From the NCBI RefSeq assembly GCF_019880385.1, contig NZ_CP082273.1, positions 930,001 through 994,000 on the forward strand: DNA of 64,000 bases. Reading direction: 5' to 3'. The DNA comes from Nocardioides coralli (GTDB lineage Bacteria > Actinomycetota > Actinomycetes > Propionibacteriales > Nocardioidaceae). The translations under genes and the position numbers were made by a program. Under the pieces are notes generated by a model. It did no database searches. It was not told where the DNA came from and worked only from the letters and a program-made list of their open reading frames with translations. This document shows positions 17,727 through 24,696 of this stretch, one piece after another (the stretch's first letter is position 1; every line of letters begins with the position of its first letter).

Positions 17727-17745
17727 TTAGGATCGCCTTACCTTA
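17727..17745. promoter_or_regulatory. DtxR/IdeR-type iron box upstream of fbpA
   Basis: Reading toward fbpA the site is TAAGGTAAGGCGATCCTAA, which matches 15 of 19 positions of TTAGGTTAGGCTAACCTAA. It begins 22 bp before the fbpA start. Together with the box at 14078-14092 it suggests iron-dependent repression of the whole locus. Confidence 0.75.
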
Positions 17746-17783
17746 TCGCTGGCCCTCCGGGCTCACACATCCGGGACGCGGCT

Positions 17784-17801
17784 GGTTAACAAGCGCTAAC
17801 C
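17784..17801. promoter_or_regulatory. Palindromic operator candidate upstream of acyl-CoA dehydrogenase
   Basis: GGTTAACAAGCGCTAACC has 5 bp outer arms (GGTTA/TAACC) around an AACAAGCGCT core. It ends 8 bp before the -10 hexamer of the acyl-CoA dehydrogenase gene. Position and shape suit a TetR-type repressor of acyl-CoA metabolism; the regulator is not identified. Confidence 0.5.
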
Positions 17802-17809
17802 GGCGGCGG

Positions 17810-17822
17810 TAGCATCGGCGAC
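17810..17822 (+). promoter_or_regulatory. Leaderless -10 promoter of acyl-CoA dehydrogenase
   Basis: TAGCAT (17810-17815), 7 nt, then ATG at 17823. Confidence 0.55.
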
Positions 17823-19019
17823 ATGAGCTTCGAGTTGTCTCCCGAGCACGAGCAGTTCCGGCGCACGGTCCGCGACTTCGCCGAGAAGGAGATCGCCCCG
17901 CACGCCGCACAGTGGGACCGCGACCACCACTTCCCCACCGACGTCGTGCAGAAGATGGGGCAGCTCGGCCTGATGGGACTCACGGCGCCCGAGGAGTACG
18001 GCGGCGCCGGGCTCGCCGGCGACGACGGTGGCTTCACGAGCCTCTGCCTGGCGATCGAGGAGATCGGCCGGGTCGACCAGTCCATGGGCATCACCCTCGA
18101 GGCGGCGGTCGGCCTCGGCATCAACCCGATCCTCACCTTCGGCACCGACGAGCAGAAGCAGTCCTGGCTCCCCGACCTCGTGAGCGGCGACAGGCTCGCC
18201 GGTTTCGGCCTGACCGAGCCGGGCGCCGGGTCCGACGCCGGCGCCACCCGCACCAAGGCCGTCCTCGAGAACGGCGAGTGGGTGGTCAACGGTGCCAAGC
18301 AGTTCATCACCAACTCCGGCTCCGACATCACCTCCTGCGTCACCGTCACCGCGCGGACCGGGGAGCGCGAGGACGGCCGCGCCGAGATCTCGGCGATCAT
18401 CGTGCCCTCCGGCACCGAGGGCTTCACGGCCGAGAAGGCCTACGACAAGCTCGGCTGGCATGCCTCCGACACCCACCCGCTGACCTTCACCGACTGCCGG
18501 GTGCCCGAGGCCAACCTGCTCGGCGAGCGCGGACGCGGCTACGCGCAGTTCCTCGCCACGCTCGACGACGGCCGGGTCGCCATCGCCGCCCTCGCGGTCG
18601 GCTGCATCCAGGCCTGCCTCGACCACTCGCTCCAGTACGCCGGTGAGCGGCAGACCTTCGGCGTCCCGATCGGGCGCAAGCAGGGGCTCGCCTTCCAGGT
18701 GTCCGACCTGCAGGTGATGCTCGACGCGTCGCGGCTGCTGGTCTACAAGGCCGCGGCGATGAAGGACGCCATGGACGCGGGTCGCTCGGTGTCGATGCAG
18801 GAGTTCAAGCAGGCCGCGGCCGTGGCCAAGCTCTACGCGACCGAGTCGGCGGTCACCGCCACCCGGATCGCCACCCAGGTGTTCGGCGGGTACGGCTTCA
18901 TGGAGGAGTACCCCGTGGTCCGCTTCTACCGCGACGCCAAGGTGCTCGAGATCGGCGAGGGCACCAGCGAGGTGCAGCGGATGCTCATCGCGCGCGGCCT
19001 CGGCCTGCCCGTCGAGTGA
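17823..19019 (+). CDS. Acyl-CoA dehydrogenase (short/branched-chain type)
   Basis: 398 residues. FAD enzyme that introduces the alpha-beta double bond in acyl-CoA. N-terminal helical domain (MSFELSPEHEQFRRTVRDFAEKEI is shown in part as SPEHEQFRRTVRDFAEKE), central FAD-binding GFGLTEPGAGSDAG, VVNGAKQFITNSG, and C-terminal QVFGGYGFMEEYPV with EIGEGTSEVQRM, which holds the usual catalytic Glu. The length fits short/branched-chain enzymes of valine, isoleucine or leucine breakdown as well as straight-chain ones; substrate not decided. It is divergent from fbpA across a 117 bp region that carries a palindrome and a leaderless -10. The position between accA3 and accD resembles fadE25 of M. tuberculosis. 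Confidence 0.9.
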   Translation: MSFELSPEHEQFRRTVRDFAEKEIAPHAAQWDRDHHFPTDVVQKMGQLGLMGLTAPEEYGGAGLAGDDGGFTSLCLAIEEIGRVDQSMGITLEAAVGLGINPILTFGTDEQKQSWLPDLVSGDRLAGFGLTEPGAGSDAGATRTKAVLENGEWVVNGAKQFITNSGSDITSCVTVTARTGEREDGRAEISAIIVPSGTEGFTAEKAYDKLGWHASDTHPLTFTDCRVPEANLLGERGRGYAQFLATLDDGRVAIAALAVGCIQACLDHSLQYAGERQTFGVPIGRKQGLAFQVSDLQVMLDASRLLVYKAAAMKDAMDAGRSVSMQEFKQAAAVAKLYATESAVTATRIATQVFGGYGFMEEYPVVRFYRDAKVLEIGEGTSEVQRMLIARGLGLPVE

Positions 19020-19074
19020 CCCGGACAGCCGACGACGGAGGGACTGAGGGCGCCGGCGGGTTCCTGCGCCTCGA

Positions 19075-19087
19075 TACGCTTCCTGTC
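19075..19087 (+). promoter_or_regulatory. Leaderless -10 promoter of gtrA-like gene
   Basis: TACGCT (19075-19080), 7 nt, then ATG at 19088. Confidence 0.5.
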
Positions 19088-19591
19088 ATGGGAGAGAGGT
19101 CGCAGCGGCTCGCGGGGGAGTTCGGCCGTTCCGCCGTGGCCGGGACGATCGCGTCCATCGTCGCCTTCGTCCTCTTCAACCTGCTGGTCCACTGGGACCC
19201 GGGCTACGACAACGCGGTGCTCAACGACCACGCGATCACGGGCTTCGTGATCGCCAACGTGCTGTCGACGCTGCTGACCTACCAGCTGAGCCGGTCCTGG
19301 GCCTTCCGCCACCGCGAGCCGGTCGGGTTCGCGGGAGGCGTCGTCCCGTTCTTCCTCATCAGCGGGCTCAGCCTGCTCATCCCGGTCACCTGCCTGTGGG
19401 TGAGTCGCAACCTGCTGGGCTACGACAGCGCCCTCGCCGACAACATCGCGGCCAACGTCGTCGGCCTGTTCCTGGGCTTCGTGTCCCGCTTCGCGCTGTT
19501 CCGGATCTTCGTGTTCCGGCGCCGGGCCCGGACCTCACCCGAGCAGGAGCCAGCTCCACGCGGCAAGCTCGAGCACCAGCCAGAAGCGTAG
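19088..19591 (+). CDS. GtrA family membrane protein
   Basis: 167 residues with four transmembrane helices and the GtrA signature pattern (FGRSAVAGTIASIVAFVLFN, then LSTLLTYQLSRSWAFRHRE and VSRFALFRIFVFRR). GtrA-type proteins are thought to flip or present polyprenyl-phosphate-linked sugars for cell-surface glycans. The last 57 bp overlap the 3' end of the convergent small membrane protein gene at 19535-19999. In M. tuberculosis a GtrA gene (Rv3277) sits in the same neighbourhood of accD5/birA/purK. Confidence 0.88.
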   Translation: MGERSQRLAGEFGRSAVAGTIASIVAFVLFNLLVHWDPGYDNAVLNDHAITGFVIANVLSTLLTYQLSRSWAFRHREPVGFAGGVVPFFLISGLSLLIPVTCLWVSRNLLGYDSALADNIAANVVGLFLGFVSRFALFRIFVFRRRARTSPEQEPAPRGKLEHQPEA

Positions 19592-19999
19592 GAAGCGGCC
19601 GACCAGGCCGGTCAGCACGAACAGGCGGACCCCGATGCCCAGCGGCCCGGCCACCGCCGCCACGGCGAGGTACGGCGGCAGGCCGACGAACGCGGCGACG
19701 AAGAGCAGCCCGCCGGCGACCCAGGGTCGCTCGTGGGTCCGTGCCTGCCAGCGCGCCAGCGTCCTCTCGCCCCCGCTCTTCGCCAGCTTGCGGTGCACCC
19801 AGCCCGACTGGACGGTCCGCAGCCCCGCGACGTACCAGACCAGCTTCCCCGAGACCTGGCCGACCGCCGCCACCAGGGCCGCGCCCACGAGGGTGCCGCG
19901 CTCCTGGGTCGCGACCCACGTGAGGAAGGCCTCGGTGTTGATCAGGGGGACGAGCGCGCCGGCGAAGGAGACGGCCAGGACCGCCAGCAGCACCCTCAC
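19535..19999 (-). CDS. Small VTT/DedA-like membrane protein
   Basis: 154 residues, 4-5 hydrophobic segments. INTEAFLTWVATQ, AAVGQVSGKLVWYVAGLR and FVAAFVGLPPYLAVAAVAGPL resemble the re-entrant loops and the GxxxGP-type turns of SNARE-associated (VTT/DedA/YqaA) proteins, which are linked to lipid scrambling or polyprenyl-phosphate recycling. GTG start (19999) overlaps the stop of the CDP-alcohol phosphatidyltransferase gene (TGA 19998-19996), so the two are translationally coupled and may both act in membrane lipid metabolism. The 3' end overlaps the gtrA-like gene by 57 bp on the opposite strand. Confidence 0.75.
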   Translation of the reverse strand: MRVLLAVLAVSFAGALVPLINTEAFLTWVATQERGTLVGAALVAAVGQVSGKLVWYVAGLRTVQSGWVHRKLAKSGGERTLARWQARTHERPWVAGGLLFVAAFVGLPPYLAVAAVAGPLGIGVRLFVLTGLVGRFLRFWLVLELAAWSWLLLG

Positions 20000-20625
20000 C
20001 GGCTGGTGAGCGGGTCGGCCCCGCCCGGTACGGGAGCGTCCGGGACCGGGAGCCCGAGCTGCCCGAGCCACCGCAGGGACACCAGCTTGAGGCCCAGCAG
20101 CGCCACGGCGGTGACCATCGCCACCCACCACAGCTGGTCGACCAGCAGCAGCACCGCGAAGAGGGAGGAGTTGACGGCCTTGGCCGGCTTCGACCAGTTC
20201 CAGCGCCAGATCCGCTCGTCGACGGCGTAGAAGTAGTTGGGACTCCGGATGGGCCAGGCGAGGAAGGCCAGCGACAGGAACGAGTCGACCACCATGAAGC
20301 TGGTGAGGTAGACGCCGACCGGCACCACGACGCCCGGGTCCAACCAGCACAGGCCGAGGTAGAAGGCCGCGCAGTTGAGCCGGTCGGACATGATGTCGAG
20401 GACCGCGCCGATCCGGGTCTCGCAGCCACGCCACCGGGCCACGGCGCCGTCGAGGATGTCGCCGACCCAGTAGACCGCGAGGCCGGCGACCAGCAGCACG
20501 AGGCTCTGCTCCGTCGCGGCCGCGAGGCACAGGGCCAGGGAGGCCACGGTCCGCACCCCGGTGATGACGGTTGCCGAGGTCAACAGACGTTCGTCGTGGA
20601 CACCGACGTCGGCGGGACGCGTCAC
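19996..20625 (-). CDS. CDP-alcohol phosphatidyltransferase family protein
   Basis: 209 residues. Integral membrane enzyme that transfers a phosphatidyl group from CDP-diacylglycerol to an alcohol. The full family motif is present: D56, D59-G60, A63-R64, G73, D77 and D81 (GDILDGAVARW...GAVLDIMSD). About six helices. The acceptor (inositol phosphate, glycerol phosphate or another alcohol) cannot be told from sequence. Its GTGA overlap with the downstream DedA-like gene indicates a two-gene unit. Confidence 0.87.
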   Translation of the reverse strand: MTRPADVGVHDERLLTSATVITGVRTVASLALCLAAATEQSLVLLVAGLAVYWVGDILDGAVARWRGCETRIGAVLDIMSDRLNCAAFYLGLCWLDPGVVVPVGVYLTSFMVVDSFLSLAFLAWPIRSPNYFYAVDERIWRWNWSKPAKAVNSSLFAVLLLVDQLWWVAMVTAVALLGLKLVSLRWLGQLGLPVPDAPVPGGADPLTSR

Positions 20626-20689
20626 CGGCTCGGTCCGGGTCTGGTCACGGCGGAGCCCGGGGTCGACTCGGGCTGCGCGGACGTCCCCG

Positions 20690-21295
20690 TCACGACGGGT
20701 CCCGCCAGAGCGAGGTCCACCGGTGCCCGAGCTCGGTCACCAGCTCGCGCAGCAGCGGCAGGCTGAGGCCGACCACGTTGTGGTGGTCGCCCTCGATCCC
20801 CGTGACGAACGCCCCGCCGAGACCGTCGACCGTGAAGGCGCCCGCGACGTGGAGCGGCTCGCCGGTCGCGACGTAGGCAGCGATCTCGTCGTCGTCCACC
20901 TCGGCGAAGTGGACCGTCGTCGAGGCGGTGGCGGCAGCCACCCGCGCGGAGGCGGTGTCGTGGAGCGCGTGGCCGGTGTGGAGCACCCCGCTGCGTCCAC
21001 GCATCGCCTGCCACCGGCGTACGGCCTCGTCGGCGTCGGCGGGCTTGCCGAGTGCGTCGCCGTCCAGCTCGAGCACCGAGTCGCACCCGAGCACCAGCGC
21101 ACCAGTCGGGACCTCGTTGCGGCCGGCCACGGCCGCCGCCTTGAGCTCGGCCAGCTGCAGGGCGAGCTCGGCGGGCGCGATGCCGTCGACCTGGGACTCG
21201 TCGACCCCCGAGACGATCACTGTCGGCTCGACGCCCGCGTTGCGCAGGACCTGCAGCCGGGCCGGCGACTGCGAGGCCAGGACGAGCGGCGTCAC
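20690..21295 (-). CDS. maf: Maf nucleotide pyrophosphatase
   Basis: 201 residues. Hydrolyses non-canonical or modified NTPs to NMP and PPi; in bacteria Maf proteins also affect septum formation. The start LVLASQSPARLQVLRNAGV matches the Maf N-terminal phosphate-binding motif. VLGCDSVLELDG holds the metal-binding Asp, LGKPADADEA and TGHAL follow, and GGAFVTGIEGDHHNVVGLSL is the conserved C-terminal block. GTG start overlaps the stop of the DUF885 gene as GTGA. Confidence 0.92.
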   Translation of the reverse strand: MTPLVLASQSPARLQVLRNAGVEPTVIVSGVDESQVDGIAPAELALQLAELKAAAVAGRNEVPTGALVLGCDSVLELDGDALGKPADADEAVRRWQAMRGRSGVLHTGHALHDTASARVAAATASTTVHFAEVDDDEIAAYVATGEPLHVAGAFTVDGLGGAFVTGIEGDHHNVVGLSLPLLRELVTELGHRWTSLWRDPS

Positions 21296-22968
21296 AGCCG
21301 GGCCAGCGCCCGCTGCAGCGGGTCGAGTCCGAGGGCTCCCAGGTCGAGCGCCTGCCGGTGGAAGGTCTTGAGGTCGAAGGCGTCGCCGGCCCGCGCCTGC
21401 GCCTGGGCGCGCGCGTCGAGCCAGATCCGCTCGCCGACCTTGTAGGACGGCGCCTGCCCCGGCCAGCCGAGGTAGCGGCTCACCTCGAAGCGCAGGAAGG
21501 CGTCCTCCATGGCGCAGTGGTCGCGCAGGAACGCGAGGGCGAGGTCGGGGTCCCAGGTCTCGCCGGGGTGGAAGCCGAAGGGGTTGTCGCGGGGGATCTC
21601 CAGCTCCAGGTGCATCCCGATGTCGACGATGACACGTGCCGCGCGGAAGCTCTGGGCGTCGAGCATCCCGAGCCGGTCGGCCGGGTCGTCGAGGTAGCCG
21701 AGCTCGTCCATGAGCCGCTCGGCGTAGAGCGCCCAGCCCTCGCCGTGTCCGCTGACCCAGCACATCAGGCGCTGCCAGCGGTTGAGCAGCTCGCTGCGGT
21801 AGGACGTCTGCGCCACCTGCAGGTGGTGGCCGGGGACGCCCTCGTGGAAGACGGTCGTGACCTCGCGCCAGGGGTGGAACTCGTCGATGCCGTCGGGCAC
21901 CGACCACCACATCCGGCCCGGCCGGGTGAAGTCCTCCGACGGACCCGTGTAGTAGATCCCGCCGTCGTTGGTGGGCGCGATCATGCACTCGATCCGGCGG
22001 ACCTCCTCCGGGATGTCGAAGTGGACGCCGGCGAGCTCGGCGACGGTGCGGTCGGCCAGCTGCTGCATCCAGTCGCGGAAGGCCTCGCGGCCGGTGACGC
22101 GCCGGCTGGCGTCGCCCTCGAGGTGGGCCACGGCCTCGGCGTACGTCGCCCCCGGCTTCACGCGCTCGGCGGTCGCGGCCATGTCGTCGGCCAGCCGCTT
22201 GAGCTCCCGCCAGCCCCACGCGTAGGTCTCCTCGAGGTCGATCTCGGCGCCGAGGAAGTAGCGCGACGCCAGGGCGTAGCGCTCGCGGCCGACCGCGTCC
22301 TTCTCGCGACCCCGGGGGAGCATCTCCTCCTCCAGGAACCTGCCCGTCTCCGCCATCGCCTCGGTGGCGGCCGCGGCGTGGCGGTCGAGGTCGGTGCGAA
22401 GCGCGTCGACCTGGCAGCCGGCGACCAGGTCGCCGAACACGGTGCGCCCGTGCGTGGACTGACCGGTCCAGCCCCGGATCTGACCCACCACCTCGCGGTA
22501 CTGGCGCTGCGCGCTGACCCGGCCACGGCCCGCCTCCTCGAGCAGGGTGGCCCGGAACCCCGCCAGGGTGTCGGGCACGGCGGCGAGCCGGGCGTCGATG
22601 GCGGCCCACGCCTGCTCGCCCTCGGTGGGCATCAGGTCGAACACCTGACGCACCGCGTGGATCGCGCTGGCGAGCACGGAGACCTGGTGGCGGCTCTCGC
22701 CGGCGTCCATGAGCTCCACCTCGAGGCCGAGCCGTTCGAGGAACGCCTCGCGCGCCACCCGCTCGCGCTCGTCGACGGGGGCCGTGTCGCGCGCGTCCGC
22801 CAGGGCCTTGCGGGTGAGTCCCTCGATCGCTGCGAACCCGTCCGGCGAGAGGTCGGTGAGGCGGTGCTCGTGGCCGGGAATGCCCACGTAGGTGGCGGTG
22901 ATGGGGTCGAGGGCGGCGTACTCCTCGACATAGGTGTCGGCGATGGCGTCCACGCGGCGTTCGGTCAC
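21292..22968 (-). CDS. DUF885 family putative metallopeptidase
   Basis: 558 residues, soluble, no signal peptide. DUF885 proteins are predicted zinc peptidases; here HEGVPGHHLQ near residue 373 provides the HEGxPGHH zinc motif, with a downstream GHGEGWALYAERLMDELG that likely supplies the third ligand, as in the family. N-terminal part is alpha-helical (IADTYVEEYAALDPITATYVG). Substrate unknown. GTG start at 22968 has a TAGGGT -10 with 6 nt spacing, overlapping the stop of the upstream P1 peptidase gene. Translationally coupled to maf downstream. Confidence 0.88.
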   Translation of the reverse strand: MTERRVDAIADTYVEEYAALDPITATYVGIPGHEHRLTDLSPDGFAAIEGLTRKALADARDTAPVDERERVAREAFLERLGLEVELMDAGESRHQVSVLASAIHAVRQVFDLMPTEGEQAWAAIDARLAAVPDTLAGFRATLLEEAGRGRVSAQRQYREVVGQIRGWTGQSTHGRTVFGDLVAGCQVDALRTDLDRHAAAATEAMAETGRFLEEEMLPRGREKDAVGRERYALASRYFLGAEIDLEETYAWGWRELKRLADDMAATAERVKPGATYAEAVAHLEGDASRRVTGREAFRDWMQQLADRTVAELAGVHFDIPEEVRRIECMIAPTNDGGIYYTGPSEDFTRPGRMWWSVPDGIDEFHPWREVTTVFHEGVPGHHLQVAQTSYRSELLNRWQRLMCWVSGHGEGWALYAERLMDELGYLDDPADRLGMLDAQSFRAARVIVDIGMHLELEIPRDNPFGFHPGETWDPDLALAFLRDHCAMEDAFLRFEVSRYLGWPGQAPSYKVGERIWLDARAQAQARAGDAFDLKTFHRQALDLGALGLDPLQRALARL

Positions 22969-22980
22969 CCGACGACCCTA
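22969..22980 (-). promoter_or_regulatory. Leaderless -10 promoter of the DUF885 gene
   Basis: Minus strand TAGGGT (22980-22975), 6 nt, then GTG. The TAG of the hexamer is also the stop codon of the P1 peptidase gene. Confidence 0.5.
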
Positions 22981-23985
22981 GGGCAGCGCCGAGGGGAAGG
23001 CGTCGCGGAACCCCCGCATCCCGCCCGCGGACTCCGCCGCGAGCACCGCCCGGGCGATGCTCCGGGTGACGGCGTCGCCGGCGGCCACCAGCAGCGCGTG
23101 GAACACCGGGGGATCGGGCACCTCCCGCTCACCCGTGGCGAGGGTGAAGACGGTGTCGCCGTCGAGCATGGTGTGGACCGGGTTGAGCGCCCGGGCCATG
23201 CCGTCGTGGCCGATGCCGCTGACCTTCTGGCACTGCGCCTTGGTGAGCGTCGCGTCGGTCGCGACGACGGCGAGGGTGGTGGCCAGCGGTGGTCGCGGCT
23301 CCGGGAGCTCCCGGGCCCGTTGCCACGCGGCCTCGAGGTCCTCGGGGTCGGGCCGCCGCAGGTCGGGGAGGTCGCCCACGACACAGTGGCGGGCGGCGTA
23401 GAGCTCCCCCGTCTCCGGGTCGACGGCGGACCCGACCGCGTTGACCACCACGAGGGCGCCGACCGTCGTGCCGTCCGCGAGCCGGGTGGCGGCGGTCCCG
23501 ACGCCACCCTTGAGCCCGCCCACCCGGGCGCCGGTGCCGGCGCCGACGGAACCCTCCGCGACGTCGGCGGACGCCGCCGCCAGCGCGTCGCGGCCGAGGT
23601 CGGCGTCCGGGACGTTGCCGAACTCCCCGCCGCGCCCGAGGTCGAAGACCACCGCGGCCGGGACGATCGGGACGACGTGCCCGGGTTCGCTGTCGACCGG
23701 GAAGCCGATGCCCCGCTCCAGCAGGCCGCGGGTGACGCCGTCGGCCGCGGCGAGCCCCAACGCCGAGCCCCCGGTCAGCACGACCGCGTGCACGCGGTCG
23801 ACCAGGTTGCGGGGGTCGAGCAGGTCGGTCTCGCGGGTGCCGGGCCCCCCGCCGCGGACGTCCACCCCACCGACCGCACCGGCGTCGGGCGCCACCACCA
23901 CCGTGGTGCCGGTCAGCCAGCCGCCGCCGGTCCGCTGGGCGTGGCCCACCCGGATGCCCGGTACGTCGGTGATCGCGTTCCGCAT
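22978..23985 (-). CDS. P1 family peptidase (DmpA/NylC-like Ntn hydrolase)
   Basis: 335 residues. Family of self-cleaving N-terminal-nucleophile hydrolases including L-aminopeptidase DmpA and nylon oligomer hydrolase NylC. Recognisable blocks: ITDVPGIRVGHAQ at the N-terminus, VVLTGGSALGLAAADGV, GARVGGLKGGVGTA, and a Ser/Thr-rich stretch near residue 245 (VATDATLTKAQCQ) where autocleavage normally creates the nucleophilic residue. No signal peptide, so probably cytoplasmic. Physiological substrate unknown. Forms a minus-strand run with the methyltransferase-like gene upstream and the DUF885 gene downstream. Confidence 0.87.
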   Translation of the reverse strand: MRNAITDVPGIRVGHAQRTGGGWLTGTTVVVAPDAGAVGGVDVRGGGPGTRETDLLDPRNLVDRVHAVVLTGGSALGLAAADGVTRGLLERGIGFPVDSEPGHVVPIVPAAVVFDLGRGGEFGNVPDADLGRDALAAASADVAEGSVGAGTGARVGGLKGGVGTAATRLADGTTVGALVVVNAVGSAVDPETGELYAARHCVVGDLPDLRRPDPEDLEAAWQRARELPEPRPPLATTLAVVATDATLTKAQCQKVSGIGHDGMARALNPVHTMLDGDTVFTLATGEREVPDPPVFHALLVAAGDAVTRSIARAVLAAESAGGMRGFRDAFPSALP

Positions 23986-23986
23986 G

Positions 23987-24433
23987 TCAGAGCCAGCGCC
24001 GGACGCGGCCGGAGTACGCCGTCCACTCCGGCCCGAAGATCCCGGCCAGCGCGGCCTCCTCCCGCCGGATCTGCGGCGTCAGCGTCGTCACCAACCCGGC
24101 CGCGGCCAGGCAGGTCGCGGGTCGCCCGGTCAGCAGCCCGTTCCCGACCAGCACCAGCGTCAGGCCGAGGTACATCGGGTTCCGGGTGAAGGCGTTCGGG
24201 CCGTCGGTCACCAGCACGCTGGCCCGCTCCGGCTCCCAGGGCTCGTAGGTGGTGCCGGCCCCCGTGAAGCGCCGCACCGCGGTGGCCGCCGTGGCCGCCC
24301 CCACGCCGATGCAGGTGACCGCGGCCGCGGCCGACAGCCGGCCCGGACGCCGCCGACCGCCCAGTGCCCGGGCCGCGACCTGCTGGCCGACCGCCCAGAG
24401 GGCGGTCTGCACCGGCGGCACCAGGACCGGCAT
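23987..24433 (-). CDS. Isoprenylcysteine carboxyl methyltransferase-like membrane protein
   Basis: 148 residues, about four membrane segments. RNPMYLGLTLVLVGNGLL followed by an REEAALAGIFGPEWTAYSGRVRRWL tail matches the ICMT/PEMT-type (phospholipid methyltransferase-like) family, where the C-terminal RxP/EE region binds S-adenosylmethionine. Bacterial substrate unknown. ATG start shares a base with the accE stop (TGATG), so it is the last cistron of the accD-accE unit. Confidence 0.8.
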   Translation of the reverse strand: MPVLVPPVQTALWAVGQQVAARALGGRRRPGRLSAAAAVTCIGVGAATAATAVRRFTGAGTTYEPWEPERASVLVTDGPNAFTRNPMYLGLTLVLVGNGLLTGRPATCLAAAGLVTTLTPQIRREEAALAGIFGPEWTAYSGRVRRWL

Positions 24434-24696
24434 CAGTTGCCGCGCCCCCGGTGCTTGGGCAGGCCGGAGGAGCGCCAGCCTCCGGGGCCGTGGGAGTAGA
24501 AGGGCCGCACCTGCCGGTAGGGGCTGTTCCACTCCGAGGCCGGCTTCGGCTTTGCGGTCTCCCCGGACCCGAGCGCGGAGAGGACGGCCACGATCGCGGC
24601 CACCTCCTCGGGGGTGGTGTCGGGGGTGATGATCCGCAGCAGCGGGGTCGCGGCAGGCTCGGCCGAGGTGGCCGCGTCCTTCTCCTCGCCGGACAT
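24433..24696 (-). CDS. accE: Acyl-CoA carboxylase epsilon subunit
   Basis: 87 residues. Small accessory subunit that strengthens association of AccA and AccD in actinobacterial acyl-CoA carboxylases. The N-terminus is acidic and Ala/Thr-rich; the diagnostic middle is LLRIITPDTTPEEVAAIVAVL (given here in parts: LLRIITPDTTPEEVA, AIVAVLSALG), followed by a basic tail with SEWNSPYRQVRPFY, GGWRSSGLPKHRG. Start ATG overlaps the accD stop (TGATG), fixing the start and indicating coupled synthesis with accD. Confidence 0.9.
   Translation of the reverse strand: MSGEEKDAATSAEPAATPLLRIITPDTTPEEVAAIVAVLSALGSGETAKPKPASEWNSPYRQVRPFYSHGPGGWRSSGLPKHRGRGN

Noticed and set aside
21358..24189. Long open frame of 943 residues on the plus strand
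   Set aside because: It lies entirely antisense to DUF885 and P1 peptidase genes, with low-complexity GE/RH-rich composition typical of GC-rich shadow frames and no domain motifs.
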